The notes beneath the pieces are model-generated. The model saw only the letters and a program-made list of their open reading frames with translations, searched no databases and was not told where the DNA came from. The position numbers were made by a program, and so were the translations under genes. Shown one piece after another: positions 1 to 13,229 of a DNA stretch of 64,000 bases. The number at the start of each line of letters is the position of its first letter. Positions within the stretch are counted from its first letter, which is position 1. Source of the stretch: Tubiluchus corallicola (Eukaryota > Priapulida > Priapulimorpha > Priapulimorphida > Tubiluchidae); NCBI GenBank assembly GCA_030141605.1, contig JAQGDQ010001015.1:1-64000 (forward strand), in the 5' to 3' direction.

Positions 1-38
1 AGTTAATGTCTTCAGACTTTAACATTTCTTTGCTTCAG

Positions 39-1994
39 TAGATTGGCCTAATAACGTGAAAAGATTAAAGCCTTTTGATGGAAAGACGATTGCTGTTAAA
101 ACACACAAATCAGACAGTGACACATTGAAGGACTTTGCAGCCGCTATCCTTGTGGTTCGAAACCCTTATGATGTTGTGTATGCTGAGTTCAAAAGAATGG
201 TCTTTTTTATCCCATCATTCAGGAAGAGTGGAGCACCAGACTATAAAAGTCCCCAAGTTTTGAACAGTACGTATGACCAAATTCAAAACGCCGTGACTAA
301 TTCGATAATAATAATGGCAATTTTAATGACAATGATGTTGGCAATTGCAATGGCACTGATAACGATTTTGGCAACGATGCTGACAATAAATGTGTAAAAA
401 TGACAGATACGTTGACACTAAGAGAACATCAAAAGAATACAAGAGCAGCCCATTAAACACATCAAAGCATAAGAAAACTCTTTACTTACAAGAAGCAAAA
501 AATATTTGTCTTGAAATTTTGTATCATCTACTTACTGTCACCTAGATGTTAGTTGCAACGTGTATGAAACATAAAAATTTAACTTCCAATGGCCGTTAGA
601 GGAAGCCATTAGACGAAGACCAGTAAAAGTCGTTTGAATCAATTTAGATAACAATGAGTAAAATTTGAAAAAATGATCAAGGCATTGGTAGGGCACAATT
701 CACTAACTTAGCCAAAGTATAAGTTTCATTTTCCTTGTCATTTAAATTTAGAGAAAAACCTGACCCAGTCTTAAACTGTGACTCAAAACGTTCTACTTTC
801 TGTAATATTTAAAGGAATTGTTCGAAATGCATGAACTAAATCAGTCCTGCTTACTGTGCAAAGTGTTTTCTTTTTTTTCGAATGCAGCACAACAATGAAT
901 AAATTTTTGAAAAATATAATTAAAGATAATTACTGATCACCTTTTTGATAAAACATGTTTCATTATCTTGAAGTGATGTGTGTGTTTGTTTATTTCGTAG
1001 ACACAGTTGAAGCTTTTTTATACTTGTTGACAATTGTCCTCACCCCCAAAATCCTATAAAGGACTAATATCACAATGAATTTTGAACAGTACCATGGTGC
1101 TTCAAATTTACCTTTCGCAAATATGTGCACCACTGTCAAAAAATTTATGTTTCTACTGCTAAAAATTATGATCAATTGTTTTATCATCACTAGTTTGACA
1201 TTAAGGGTGGCTGAAAGGAGACCATTATGTCTTTCGCTGTTAAGGGTGGACTTTGTGTTACTAAATAATATATAAACGTATGAAATGAGACAAATAAATT
1301 AATCAATCAGTAAATCAATCATTCATTAGTAAAGTTTTTAAGCTATTATGTGATTATCGGACACTTATTATAGGTGCTGAAATGTATGTTCAAAATGGGC
1401 TAGGATATGAAAAATCACCCTATTTTCCTTTAAAAACACGATTTTTGGTGAGTCAGTAGTGCACATTTTACGAGTACGTACAAGGATGTTAATTTACCAA
1501 GAGTAGTAAATTACCATTACCTGAGTCTTACAAAAAGGTAAGGGTAATGCTAAGTAATATGACTTTGCGTGGAAGTTCTTATAGACGTGTAAGCAATCGT
1601 TTAAATTCTTTATGCTTTTGTTTCAGGATGGCTTGAGTTTCTAAACCGACCATTTTTGCAAGACCACAGGTTCAGCTTTTACACCAACTGGCTGTTGAAG
1701 TCACCTACAGACATTTACGTTGTTATCTACGAAAAACTAAAGTCGAATTTGACTAGAGAGTTGGAACCTGTCTTAAGCTTTCCAGGACAGAACAAATCAC
1801 GTTTGCATTGTGCAGAAAAGTACCCAGGGCAACAGATAAAAAGGCCATATACAATAAACGACACGTATTTTACTCATTATTACCACATCATTCCTGGATT
1901 TCAGCAGCGAGTTAATAATTATATCAGTGAATTGTCAAAAACGTTTATGGACAATGGCCATAGACCTTTGCCTGATTCATATCTTATGGGATGA
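39..1994 (+). CDS. WSC-domain-type sulfotransferase, 3' part (two exons)
   Basis: Last two exons of a gene whose 5' part lies left of the window. Exon 39-266 follows a TTTGCTTCAG acceptor and encodes GKTIAVKTH and then LVVRNPYDVVYAEFKR. The latter matches the 3'-phosphate (PAPS) binding segment of sulfotransferases related to animal WSCD proteins. A GTACGT donor at 267 and a TTTCAG acceptor ending at 1626 keep the frame (1 nt plus 2 nt). Exon 1627-1994 encodes WLEFLNRPF, FYTNWLLKSP and VVIYEKLKSNL, which fit the C-terminal half of the fold. The stop is at 1992-1994 and an AATAAA at 2159-2164. Family knowledge: these enzymes transfer sulfate from PAPS to glycans in the Golgi. The exact donor site is inferred; an alternative exon end could lie within 240-275. 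Confidence 0.75.
267..1626 (+). other. Last intron of the sulfotransferase gene
   Basis: AT-rich intron of about 1.36 kb. It contains short simple repeats but no coding signal I can support. The open frames in it are short and their codon content looks random. Confidence 0.6.
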
Positions 1995-2037
1995 TGCAAA
2001 ATAATTAGTATAAGACGTCGTCTGCTCACCCTCTGTC

Positions 2038-2110
2038 TCCATCCATCTTTTTCTCTCTCACTCGCTTCTCTCTCTCTCTCTATCTTTCCCTCTCTCCCTT
2101 TCTCTTTCTT
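2038..2110. repeat. CT-rich microsatellite in the sulfotransferase 3' UTR
   Basis: Imperfect CTCT/TCCC pyrimidine run between the sulfotransferase stop and its polyadenylation signal. Confidence 0.8.
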
Positions 2111-2158
2111 GGTGGACCTCAAATTTGTAACAAATGTGTACAAGAAAAATGTTCGTCA

Positions 2159-2164
2159 AATAAA
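2159..2164 (+). terminator. Polyadenylation signal AATAAA
   Basis: Canonical hexamer 165 nt after the sulfotransferase stop codon, consistent with the end of that transcript. Confidence 0.5.
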
Positions 2165-2314
2165 AATAATCACGAAACGAAAGCAATTATGACTTCGCCT
2201 GACCACCCTGCACTCATTGGACGCAAGGATGACTAAATACCTGGTGCGACGCTAGCGATTGTAAGCGTTTACACAAAATATTTATGCAAAATATTTACAC
2301 AAAACAATTGCCGT

Positions 2315-2581
2315 TCCAAAGAGTTGAACAACGTTACTGGTGCCTTGGTAAAGTTAATAAGTAGTCACGCTCAGTCTCTTACAAGAATTCAGCAATCAGA
2401 CGATGAATCACGGAAAAATAATTCTGTGACTTATGCAGGTAAACTAATGCAAAATGCTAGAACTTCAAATGGAAATGACTCTGTAGCTCGTCCAGGAAGT
2501 AATATAGTTAAACCAATGATCCGGAGAACTGTTGAACTGTTGAAATTCGGACAGGAAAGCGACCTAGAACAAGCTGCTTAA
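2315..2581 (+). CDS. Possible unassigned exon or pseudo-exon
   Basis: Open frame of about 85 residues, Ser- and Asn-rich and polar, with no ATG near its start and ending in TAA at 2579-2581. A CCAAAG just upstream could serve as an acceptor. Codon choice looks more coding-like than the flanks, but I recognise no family and it lies beyond the sulfotransferase polyadenylation signal. It could be a transposon remnant or chance. Confidence 0.2.
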   Translation, partial: SKELNNVTGALVKLISSHAQSLTRIQQSDDESRKNNSVTYAGKLMQNARTSNGNDSVARPGSNIVKPMIRRTVELLKFGQESDLEQAA

Positions 2582-3289
2582 GTTTCAAATCACGCCAGAA
2601 ACATTTTCAACTATTATAAATTATTCATATTTATCAAACTTTTTTGGTAGTTTTACCTGGTTGCTGGCAGCACCTGGCTTTTTATATAGGTGTAAAACCA
2701 TTTTTTACATCGGCCACGTCACGAGGCTCAAGAAGATAGATGGCGTCAGTATTGTATTCAGTTATGCTGTTAGACGGCAAATAATGACAACCTGCAGCTG
2801 TGATGATGGCTATGCCAGTTTGCCTGCACACCTAAGCTGATATGTTTAAACTAATGGCTTAACATCTTGCAATTTGCTTTAAAAAGTCATGTGACACTTC
2901 AGCTATTAATTTTTGCAACAGTTTTCCTTTCAGTTTCTTACTGCAGCTACTTTTCTACATAAACGCTTCATGCTGCTTTTTTCTCAAAATTTTCGTTTTT
3001 CGTTTCCACACGATTCCCAAAATTTACGTTTTCCTGACGATATTCTGCTCCTTTAACTGGACCAGCTAAATAATCGCAAACTTTTGGCAAAAACAAAGAG
3101 AATCGTACTGCAGCATGTTTGACAAGATATATACGTTTTCTGACTCTTTAAACTTTTTGGTTGTGTTTGATTAGTCTTATAATTTATTTTTGTGATTTGT
3201 TACATACCTTTTGTAAAGGTCTGGATCTAGTGTCATCTCGTTAATGGTTTACATTAATGCGCGCGCACAGCTGGAGGAACAGGAGCAAA
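2582..3289. other. Unannotated intergenic DNA
   Basis: AT-rich sequence without a recognisable gene or structured repeat. Confidence 0.5.
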
Positions 3290-5480
3290 AACCTCGAGAA
3301 TGGCCTTTTAGCTCCATTTTTGGCGAAATTTATATCTCTTATTTCTAGAGCACGGAAACGGCCTCGAAACCGTGCTGGTAATGGATTGATAGCCCTTGGG
3401 TATTATAGGCAAATTCCTGGGTAAGCCATGTGACCGTTTAGCAGGCGTTTTTTCGGAACCCAGATTTGGAATAGCATATAATAGCTCTTTGAGAAAAAGA
3501 GAAAACAGGATATGCATCGACTGAAAAAGCCAGTGTCCTGACGTCATTCCATGGCACTCTGCCTAGAATTTAGCCTCAATAGAAGCTGCTCCTGGCTCTT
3601 ATAATGAAGAACTACAATGATAGTCCTTTATGATCAAAAGGAACAGTTTGCAAACACGCAGAATACCCTTTCATTATACTGATCATTGGTGCTATTACTG
3701 ATCTAATAGCATTTGCCATGTCAAAGAGTTAGAGTTCAACCTTCGCAATACTGCTGTGCTGCCCGTGATGGTATTGTAGGCGTCACCGTCATAATCGTTA
3801 TAACCAAAATCACCGTCGTCGTCATCATAATTATGACATTGGTTTGGTGTGGTGGGTTCAGCATGGTGCTGCAGACATTGTGTAGGTGGTATGGTGCGGG
3901 TGGTGTGATGTGGATGATGTATTGGGCATATGTGGTGTGAGTGGTGTGACGCAGTGTAATGTTGTGTCTTTGTGGTTTTATATGCAGGGTAGTTTTGCAG
4001 GGTTTGGCTAGTAACTGTAATTGTGATTATTGCATTGTAGCTTGTCCACACTGCTTAAAACTTTACGAATTTTTGCCTGTGTTTCTCTTTGACCTGATAA
4101 TGTCCATTTTGTGAATGCTACGATTATCTTATTTAATTACTTTGATTTGCGCATGTTAATTGTTTAAAGATGGGATAATAATCTTTTCTGTTGGGATGAT
4201 TTTGCGAATGACTAATGACTGACTTAATAAAGCTGAAATTATTCCTTATAAATATTGTATAAAAAGTTTCTTATTTTTTAAATTTGCTCAAAATGAATTA
4301 TACCATTCAGACAAACCCATCTGAACCATTTTAAACCTCATATTTTCCAACTGTGTAATTAGTGGCGCCACCGCCCTCTCTTGAAAGTGACTGGTACTCT
4401 TTGGTGACAGGCTTGGGGTTTTAATGAGTACATAGTTATTTTCTGTTTTGCTCGACAATGAACCGAATTGATGAGAATCAATCGAGAACTGAATGCACTG
4501 GGAAACTAGCCTGTACATCCAGAACGTTACAACGTTCTTCTAAGACAACTGCATGGTTACCTAAAGCTTTAGTATAATTTTATTAACTAGACTTAATTAA
4601 AGCAGAAGCAAATGTGAAGTACATGATTTTGTAATTTAACAAACAACTGGTTCATTAATTGCCACTGGATTCTGCTTGCGTGTAGTTTATGGCAGTTCTA
4701 CAAGGCAATACTTTTCATTACATACTTAAAATAAGACATCGTGTGAGACCAAAGAGCTGTACCTCTTAGTTTCAAAGATCGGGAATGGGCCGAAAGTTGC
4801 TGCTGGCAATGGTTGGAGAGTCCTTTCAATGGTTGGTGTAGATGGCATATTAAAATCTGCGGGTAGGTCACAATGTCCCGCAACGGAATTTTTTCTGACA
4901 CAAATTTTGCGAAAAACTGCAGAAACAGATTCCAGGTAAACTCAATTTGTCATCTGTTTGGGCATGTTGGGGAAAAAACAAGTGCATGCCCGGAAAGAGT
5001 GCGAGAAATTATATCAGATGTGGAGGCATCATTGAGAGCGAGGTCCACTAGAGGAAACTGAAGGGTGGCATTTCAACACCCCTGTGTTGCACGCTATTTG
5101 TAACATCCATTGTCTTTGAGTTTCATCAATTTTGAGGCTATTACAGGAATTGTCGTCATCCAACATTGCACTATCATTTGTACATGTAAATTATATCTGT
5201 TTGCATATAACCAAAAGAGAACCATTAAGCAAAACCATGTAGAATGTCTGTGCATTATTGATCATTGATGGGCAGTCTAAAGCACTTATTGCGGCATACA
5301 GCTTCAACCTCGTACAAATTGTTTTGCGTGGTCTCACAATGATACTCTGCTGTTGGTGTTTGTGTTGTAGATGTCATATCATCATCGTCATTTACACTGT
5401 AATCACCATGTGATGTTGTCGATTTTATGTGGCTTGGTGTAATGTGATCTGGCTGGTGTAATGTGATCGTAATGTAGAGC
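3290..5480 (+). repeat. Old copies of composite repeat R1
   Basis: Segments 3290-3490, 3690-4050, 4895-5220 and 5225-5480 are diverged versions of blocks found together at 17.4-19.0 and 20.9-21.9 kb. Shared landmarks are GGCGTTTTTTCGGA, GGGCATGTTGGG, TGCACGCTATTTG, AACATCCATTGTCTTTGA and a GTGGTGTG-rich segment. The open frames here come from GT-rich low complexity. 4060-4890 holds unassigned AT-rich DNA. Confidence 0.6.
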
Positions 5481-5589
5481 ACTTTAAATTCCTCAACTCT
5501 TATCTAAACAGCTATTATCATTAAACAGCGTCTCGTTTATTATCATAGCAAAAGAAAATGGTTTTAACCATATTTTTGCAGAAATTCAT

Positions 5590-6900
5590 TATATACGCAG
5601 GCTTTGAAATTCAAGTGTGTAAATACTCTGCTATGTTTTCTTAAATCTTTCCAAGGTATGGAATTCAAGCTTTGAAGTTTAAGTGTGTAATTGTTCTGCT
5701 TTATTTTCTTAAATCTTTCCCAAGTGCATAAAGCAGTCTTTGAAAACTTTCTGCTTTATTTTCTTAACTCTTTCGGTGGAGTCTTTCTTTAGGCTCCTAG
5801 GCTCCAAGATATTTTTAAGTAAATTTCAGAAATTTTTCACATCCCTACACAAACAAAACAAATTCTAAGACGAATATTTATGGGCCTCGGATTTGAAAGC
5901 TCTTTCTTTTCACAGGGGTAGCAGTTCTTGAGTGGTTGATTTGCTTAAGAATGTAATAACATGGAAAAATATTTTTGTTCACTGCTAGTTTACAGGAAAC
6001 TATTAATCCTTTTAAAACAATGGCAGATAGAATTTGAAATGACGCTGAGAAGTCTTTCCCTGGCGTCATTCCCATGTGTTCAGCTGAGGTTAATTTACAC
6101 AAGATGTTAAAATGTGGGAAAATATTTTTCTTTGCTTCAGAACCACTCTCTGCAATTATCCCAGCTCAAAATCAACAACAGAACTTGAACCTTAGAATTC
6201 CACATATAAAGAGCCTTTTGTTCAGGTGGCTGAGCACTTAAAACTTTCTCTATCTTATAAAGAGCCTTTGTTCAGGTGTCTTTCTCCGTCTTATCCAAAC
6301 AGCAATTATTGTTGCGCAGTCTCTACCTTTATTATCACAAGAAAAGCTTTTAGCTTAATATTTGCCATACAAACAGTTTGAAAAGCTTTCAAATCTAAAA
6401 ACACATTCCTTTCAATCTTAACAAAACATGTTTCCTAGTGCGATATATTATGACAAGCATTACTTCCAACAAAAATAATAGAACACACCTGCACTTTGAT
6501 AACAAAGCTTTATTTCCAGCTCTCAAACGAAACTGCTTTTGATCTTCTGTCGCTAAATGACAATAATGGAGAAGTTGGGAGGTTTACATGATAAGTAGCA
6601 TGAGAGGAAGTAATGCACTACAGATACTCGCAACTAAATGGATGGGTGGCTGCTGTGACAACTTCGTCTATTGTGTTATTTTTTACAGTACATAGAAACA
6701 TGGAAACAGAGTATATGGCAGTTCTACCAGATCAGGTTTCTATGAAAATGTCTGCAAAATTTTATTCCCATCATTGGGGTTTTCTGTAATACCTTTGTAC
6801 CAAAACAGCGAGCATTAGCATGAAAACAGACGTTTCTCCGCATTCATTTTTGGCTAGTGCACATGGATGGAGAATATATTTTACTAAAACATAGAGAGAT
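5590..6900 (+). repeat. Composite repeat R2, copy 1
   Basis: Block order: short direct subrepeats around AAGTGTGTAA...TTTTCTTAAATCTTTCC (5600-5790); a block with GGGCCTCGGATTTGAAAGC (5880-6045); a block with GTTAAAATGTGGGAAAATATTTTT (6100-6200); a block with TTCAGGTGGCTGAGCACTTA to AACAAAAATAATAGAACACACC (6215-6545); and a tail with ATGGATGGGTGGCTGCTGTG (6640 on). The same order recurs elsewhere, forward and inverted, so this is one interspersed element of more than 1.2 kb. No coding capacity seen; probably a non-autonomous transposon or derived repeat. Confidence 0.6.
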
Positions 6901-7099
6901 GGGGCCCTAGACTTGTGGATAGCCGTGTGGGCTATAATTACCACTTTCATACGAAAAGTCTTAATCTTAGTCTAGAAGTTTTTAAACAGAGTCGAACAGT
7001 TTTACTTCTTTGTGTTAAACTCAGGAAAATGTTTTCACATATTTCAGAAATCTTAAGTAAACTAGTTGCGCCCTGTTTAAATACTGGAAAGAATGGGTT

Positions 7100-7440
7100 A
7101 AAAGACAGACGATATTATCAATAGACGGGAGAAGCTTTTTTGTTTAATTAAGCTGACAACTTGGAACTACCAGTGAAAGAGTAAGAAGAGATGGAAAGCA
7201 AATACAGACAAGAATTTCTATAGAATACAAAAGCTTTTTTGTTTGGTTAAGCTGGAACTCCCAGGGGAAGAGTTAACAAAAGATGGAAATCAAAACACAA
7301 AAATGTCAATAGAATGCAGAAGCATTTTTGTTTGGTTAAGCTGCCTAAATGGAACTCCCATAGGAAGAGTTAACAAAAGATGGAATGCAAATACTTTGCT
7401 GCAGTTAAGAAAGACATATAATAATCACCAATGATTTGGA
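7100..7440 (+). repeat. Tandem units of about 75-100 bp
   Basis: Three to four units share AAGCTTTTTTGTTTGGTTAA and GGAAGAGTTAACAAAAGATG. Similar units occur at 34330-34600 (+) and 27370-27560 (-), next to R2-type sequence. They belong to the same repeat system. Confidence 0.6.
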
Positions 7441-8400
7441 GTAGGACTACGTTTCCCATGCAAAATATTGAAAATTAGAGCCTATTGTTCAGGTGGCTGA
7501 GCACTTAAAACTTTCACCATCTTACAAAGAGCCTTTTGTTCATGTGGCTGAGCACTTAAAACTTTCACCATCTTACAAAGAGGCTTTTGTTCAGGTGGCT
7601 GAGCACTTAAAACATTCTCAATCTTATCCAAACAGCAATCATTGTTAGGCGGTCTCTCCCTTTATTATCATAATAAGAAAAGCCAGTTTTGAGCCCTGTG
7701 TTTGCAGTACTAGCTTTCAAATCTAAAAACACATTATTATCCTTTCAAATTTAACAAAACATCTTACTGCATGTTTCCCAGGGATATATATTATTACAAG
7801 CATTACTTCCAACAAAAATAATAGAACACACCTGTGCTTTGATAACGAAGATTTAATTCCAGCTCTCAATCGAAACTGCTTTTGAGCTTCTGTCGCTAAC
7901 TGACAATAATTGAAAAGTTGAGAGGTTTACTTGAAAAGCAGCAAGGGAGGAAGTTAAATGGATGGGTGGCTGCTGTGACAAGTTCATGTATTATGTTATT
8001 TTTTACAGAACATAGAAATATACAAACAGTTATACCAACTCAGGTTTCTATGAAAATGTCTGCAAAATTTATTCCCATCATTGGGGTTTTCAGTAATACC
8101 TTTGTACCAAAACAGGAACATTAGGATGAAAACGGACATTTCCCTGCATTCATTTTTGGCTAGTGTACATGGATAGAGAAAATATTTTACCAAAACATGT
8201 GGGTCTGTGTGGAACACAGCAAGGATAAACTGCTCTCTCGCACATGCTGGAGCAGTGTGTGTAGTAATGCATGCATGGAAGCAACACGAGAGCATATAGG
8301 TAAGAGTGATTGACAGCGCAGGAGTGCAGCACGCATGTCTAGTAATGGCGGATGCTCCAATTGGCTGAATAGTTTCGGGTAATGTCTGTCAGCCATCTAG
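7440..8400 (+). repeat. Composite repeat R2, copy 2 (partial)
   Basis: A short segment ending GTGGCTGAGCACTTAAAACTTT is present three times in a row (7480-7610), then the rest of the R2 A-block, then the tail with ATGGATGGGTGGCTGCTG (7960) and the GCACATGCTGGAGCAGTG segment (8230). The last segment also appears at 12.5, 14.2 and 25.7 kb. Confidence 0.6.
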
Positions 8401-9310
8401 TGTACAAAATCACAAATAAAGAAACAGGTACAATATGTTACTATAGAAAATTCTTTGCAAGGGAACAACTGAATCAGAACTGGTACACAGCCAATTTTTT
8501 ATGATTTATGACTCAACAAATTGTTACTTTAGTGACTTTTATGCACTATAGAAATTGGAAAAAAATGTTAATACTATGTTAAAAAATTGTAGAATGCAAA
8601 CTGCCATTAAGTTGTTACAGTGTGGCTTTATACCTGGGTTAAACTTAATTAAGAATATATAAAACAAAACCGTACTCTTGATGCACTCAAAACCAATATT
8701 AACAAGATGGTGCGATAATCCTGAAATAAATCTATTCTATAAAGTATAATCCTGAAACAAATTTATTCTATAAAGTACAAAAATCGCACTACAAGAACAA
8801 AATTGTAACTGCACAAAATTTAGCGAAAAAATAACATTTAACAAATTGGGTACGTAAATTTGTAGAGAAAAATGATTCTAGATAGATTTAGTATAACTTA
8901 TTTTAACTCAAAACTAAAATGCAATCTTTGAAGTAATGTCCTAATAGTGAAGGTTTCTCCTCATGTTACCGATTAGGAAATGTCACGTTTTGATAAGATT
9001 AAAAAGGACTCCAATAACTGAATTTAAGTTTTCAGATTTCAAAGCATTTTAGAGTAGAATAAACAGTTTCTGTACCCCTACCATCACAATATAGACGAAG
9101 CTGCATAATAATAGGTGTTTGAAAAACACAGACAATTTTGTGTGTTCAATCACATGACCAAACATGGGTTCATATGAAAGGGTAATTCTCTAAAGTGATT
9201 TGTTTGCTAAAGACAGAAATTGCCCCTCAGACATCAATCTCTTTAATTATCAATAATCAGTGAAAATAGATTATTTTTGTCTGCTCTTTAGTATGAATAG
9301 TCATTCTAGT
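8401..9310. repeat. AT-rich DNA ending in a diverged R2/R3-type block
   Basis: 8401-8950 has no clear feature. 8960-9310 resembles 24840-25215 (same orientation) and 29400-29540 (opposite), sharing AATAATAGGTGTTT, CACAGACAATTTT, AAGTGATTTGTTTGCT and GCTCTTTAGTATGAATA. Confidence 0.5.
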
Positions 9311-9885
9311 TGTGACCCAAGAAAAAATTCTTGTTATGACCCAAGGACAAATTCGTCTGCATTCTTGTACAAAGCAAATAGTTACATGTGAAAATACTAA
9401 AGGAAGAGCAGCCGAGAGAATACAAAACTATTGACAAAGTTTTCACCGTGTGATTTATTGCTTTAAATTTCTCGTTGGGCTACTCCTATTTTTACTGCTT
9501 TTAGCTGAAATTAAACTCATTCGAAAATTGACGAAAAGCCGAGTAATTTGAAATGATAACTGACAATTATCGGCATAAGGAAGCCTTCCCGATCGCAATT
9601 AGCATCAGCATTGGTTTTTATCCCAGGGCAGACTTTATAAAAAAAACTTTTACAGAACTTGCTAAATAAAACCCTGGTTGTGTCCTTAATCTTCTTTAAG
9701 CCCCCCAAAACACCTGTGTCATGGGTCACTGACCCCCACGCCCCTCTCTCATCAGACCTTGATCTTAGTAATACCTTAGTGCCAAAACAGTAAACATTGA
9801 CATGAAAAGTGCTCCTGAAATAGCTAATGTGATGGAGATATGAAAATAAAACAATACCAAATGGCAATGTTGGATCATGGTGTTC

Positions 9886-9886
<1 letters not shown>
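9311..9886. other. Unannotated intergenic DNA
   Basis: No gene signal. The long minus-strand frame here is only a continuation of the CA repeat frame. Confidence 0.5.
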
Positions 9887-9970
<84 letters not shown>

Positions 9971-9972
9971 AA

Positions 9973-10047
<75 letters not shown>
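9887..10047. repeat. (CA)n microsatellite
   Basis: About 160 bp of CA dinucleotides with occasional AAAC interruptions, ending in ATATAT. It opens spurious frames on both strands. Confidence 0.97.
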
Positions 10048-10051
<4 letters not shown>

Positions 10052-11389
10052 GTTCACTTAAATTTAACACACAGATCAATAATGCATATGTGACACTTCA
10101 ACGATGAGTACGTTGGATGGCACAGCAATGTTACAGTGTTCATCTTCACTTGCTCAATCTTGTAAACTTTCATCTTCAAAAATTTTTAACTTTAATCACT
10201 TATTTTAAACAGCTCAAGTTCCTGCCACACAGAATGTCCTCAAACTACGAAATTTCTTTAGCAAATCGTTTCAAAAATGACTTTACATAGCTGCTGGCTG
10301 CAATTAATTTTGATGTTTGGACCACTTCTTGTTTGGTAAGGTAAACATATGGTGCTGCCAGAAAGAAAAACACTGCTATGTTATCTCAAAAATTTTGACT
10401 ATATAAAAGACCTAGCAGATAATTAATTACACTGAAAAATACGAACTCTACTTATTAAATTTCTATACTCTACTATTAGCCTTTTCCTGTTTTACAAAAA
10501 CACCAGCCATAGCCATTTAAACAGTGATAGAGTTACGGTTAGTTCGTTAGAGTTTTTTTGGAATCCGGCCCCGGGTCGTCAATCCAGTGGCATTTTCTTC
10601 AATTTTTTGCAGAACTGCATAAAGTCTGCTAAACGTTTTGCTAATTGATTGTATTTGTAATTGTGTATTTACATATATCTTTGAATTGTATATATGTTTT
10701 GTAAACAGAAATGTGTTTGTTTCACACAGTGGAAATACCCCAAACAGTAAATTCACTGTGTGTGCTTGCATTGAAAATTTCCCCACAAGTCGGCAATGAA
10801 GCTTTTCCAGCTATTCACATATTCTGAATTTCCATTCCATGAGGATCATTTTGATACCAAGCTTGTAGCTCTATGCTATTCCTAAGCTGAGATAATCCAT
10901 GTTGAAGTTGAGATGTAGGCTAAAAATGGTGCAAGCTAATTACTCATCTAAAACAGTTATTTTGAAAATAATTCTGTTAAAGTCAGCCATAGTTTTTTGT
11001 TGCGTCTCTACAAAACACTTAGCATCCACGCGAAATTGTGATTGCTATGGATTTTACAAGAGCAAATAGAAGCTACGTTTAACTCTAGTATCAAGCCCTT
11101 CCTAAAGAATATGTGGCTTTGTCAACAAAAAAAAATTGTAGCAAAATTGTTTCTTCTTTGAAATAACACATGTTTTAATAATATTTTATCGTTTCAGACA
11201 AATTTTAAAATGATGAAAAATAATTTTCTTTACGTCAGAATGTGCAGGAATCTCATTCATCAATTTTAAACTCAATTTTAAAATGTGAAATATATTTAGG
11301 AATAAAAATAGCTTTAGCGCTGATTTATTTTCAATAACATTTATTGAATGAGCAATTCAATTTTTCTATAAGCTTTTCCTTGGCATATT
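10048..11389. other. Unannotated intergenic DNA
   Basis: AT-rich DNA with no supported gene, RNA or repeat structure. Confidence 0.5.
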
Positions 11390-12720
11390 TTCCTGGCCAG
11401 GTGTTCAAGTTTCTTTAATTTGAATAAGAATCTTAAGTGTCGGAAAATATTTTTCTTTGCTTCACAATACACGAGTCAATTCATCCATCCATGCTTAAAA
11501 TCAATAACAGAATTTGAATTCATTCAAATGACAAAGCACTTCTTTAAAACTTGCTCCGTCTAAACAACAGTCATTATTACGCAGTACCACCCTTTTAGTA
11601 TCATAAGAACAAAAACGAGTTCTTCTCTCTGTGTTTGCTTTATAAATATATTGAAAGTTGTCTTTTCAATTAAAACAAAATATCAGATTCCCTGTCTCCC
11701 AGTGGGATATTTTATGACAAGCATTAACATCCAACAAAAATAATAGCACACCTATTTATTCCCAGTGCACTCAGACAGAACTATTTTTGAAAGTTAAGGA
11801 TTAGCTTGAGAGGTGGTGTGAAGAGTATCTAGCAATAAAAGCTATGCACTACAGGACCTTACAACTAAATGGATGGGTGGCTGCTCCAAAAATGCTTATC
11901 TCTCATATTACATGGTTTCTCAATGATAGAGGAAATTCAGTATAACACCTGTTCCTTTGTCCTTGAAAATTGTCTGCAAAAATAATTGTCGCCAAAAGTA
12001 ATTGGAGGTTTTAGAACACAACTAACAGTGATCATTTGAACTAATATAAAGTTCTTGAAATACTGAAAGTGACAGACTAATCTTATTGAAAGAAAACACT
12101 AACTTCTATTACGTCTTATAAACAATGCTATTGGATGTCTATATTGGGTCAACGTATCTTTTATTGTCATGCTATGCTCTATCAAAAGATGGTATTGCCA
12201 TCTAAACCTGCACTTTTATTTATGCATATTATTGTAATGTGTAGTATAATATTATCATGACTTTGGATTGCCTTGACCAAGACAAAATTCAGTGGCATAC
12301 AGCAGTCTAAGGGCCTATTTCGTTGTTCAAAAGTGCAGACTACATTCCAACATTTTCACTTTAAAATGTTATTCATTGTTTGTTTCTGGTATTATTATCA
12401 TTGTCATTTTCAAAGTGATTTTGTTGCTGTTATCATTATCGCTATTATTACTATTATTATTAATTTCTTGACATTTATATTTGGCTATTGTAAATGGAAG
12501 GTGAAAAAGTTTTGCCCAAACAGACAGCATGTGTTGAGCGTGGCAGAGACGTTGAGTGAGTGTGGCAGAGGAGCAGTGAGTGTAGCGATGCGAGCATGGA
12601 AGCAACGATGCACATGACACCTCATCGGTAAGAGTGATTGACAGCATGCGTGTCTAGCAATGGCAGATGCTCCAATTGGCTGAATAGCTTAGGGTAATAC
12701 CACTGAGCCATCTACTGTAC
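11390..12720 (+). repeat. Composite repeat R2, copy 3 (interrupted)
   Basis: R2 landmarks: CGGAAAATATTTTTCTTTGCTTC (11440), the A-block to AACAAAAATAATAGCACACC (11530-11760), ATGGATGGGTGGCTGCT (11868) and, after an unrelated 12000-12470 stretch, the tail with GAGCAGTGAGTGTAGCGATG (12570). Confidence 0.55.
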
Positions 12721-13229
12721 AAAATTTCAACTAATGTAACAGCTACAATATAACGTAATCGCTGCTTAGTGAGAGCAGTTTTTCCTGCCCTCTCATTGTT
12801 CATTTTTTACTGTCAATAACCACCATGTAACAAAAAATGCCTGAACATATGTAAGAAAGTTATGTCACAAATTTGAGTACATGGATTATATCTACAACAT
12901 TGTCACACTTAGAATGACCTTGTTTTTGTTTTACAATAATAACAACAGCAGCAGCAACATCAAAAGCAGCAATGACAATGACAATAACAGCCACAATAGC
13001 AGCAACTCTGTACAACAAAAACGGTGCAGATAAAAATGGCACGGGAAAATTGGCACATAATGTTACATGGATGCAGTTGATTTCTATTATAAAACTAGAA
13101 TGCGCTCATAGGAAACAGATCTCTGCCAGAGCTGGACAATTCTAAACTAACACAAAGATAAGCAAGCAAACATACAAAAATGTGTCTGTATTAGTATGAT
13201 ACAGGTTAGCAAAATATTTGTTTGCTAAG
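12721..13229. other. Intergenic DNA with a CAA/CAG-rich patch
   Basis: 12940-13010 is an imperfect CAACAGCAG/CAATGA simple repeat. Nothing else supportable. Confidence 0.5.

Noticed and set aside
9517-10107. Long open frames rich in Cys-Val or His-Thr on both strands
   Set aside because: They are direct translations of the CA microsatellite.
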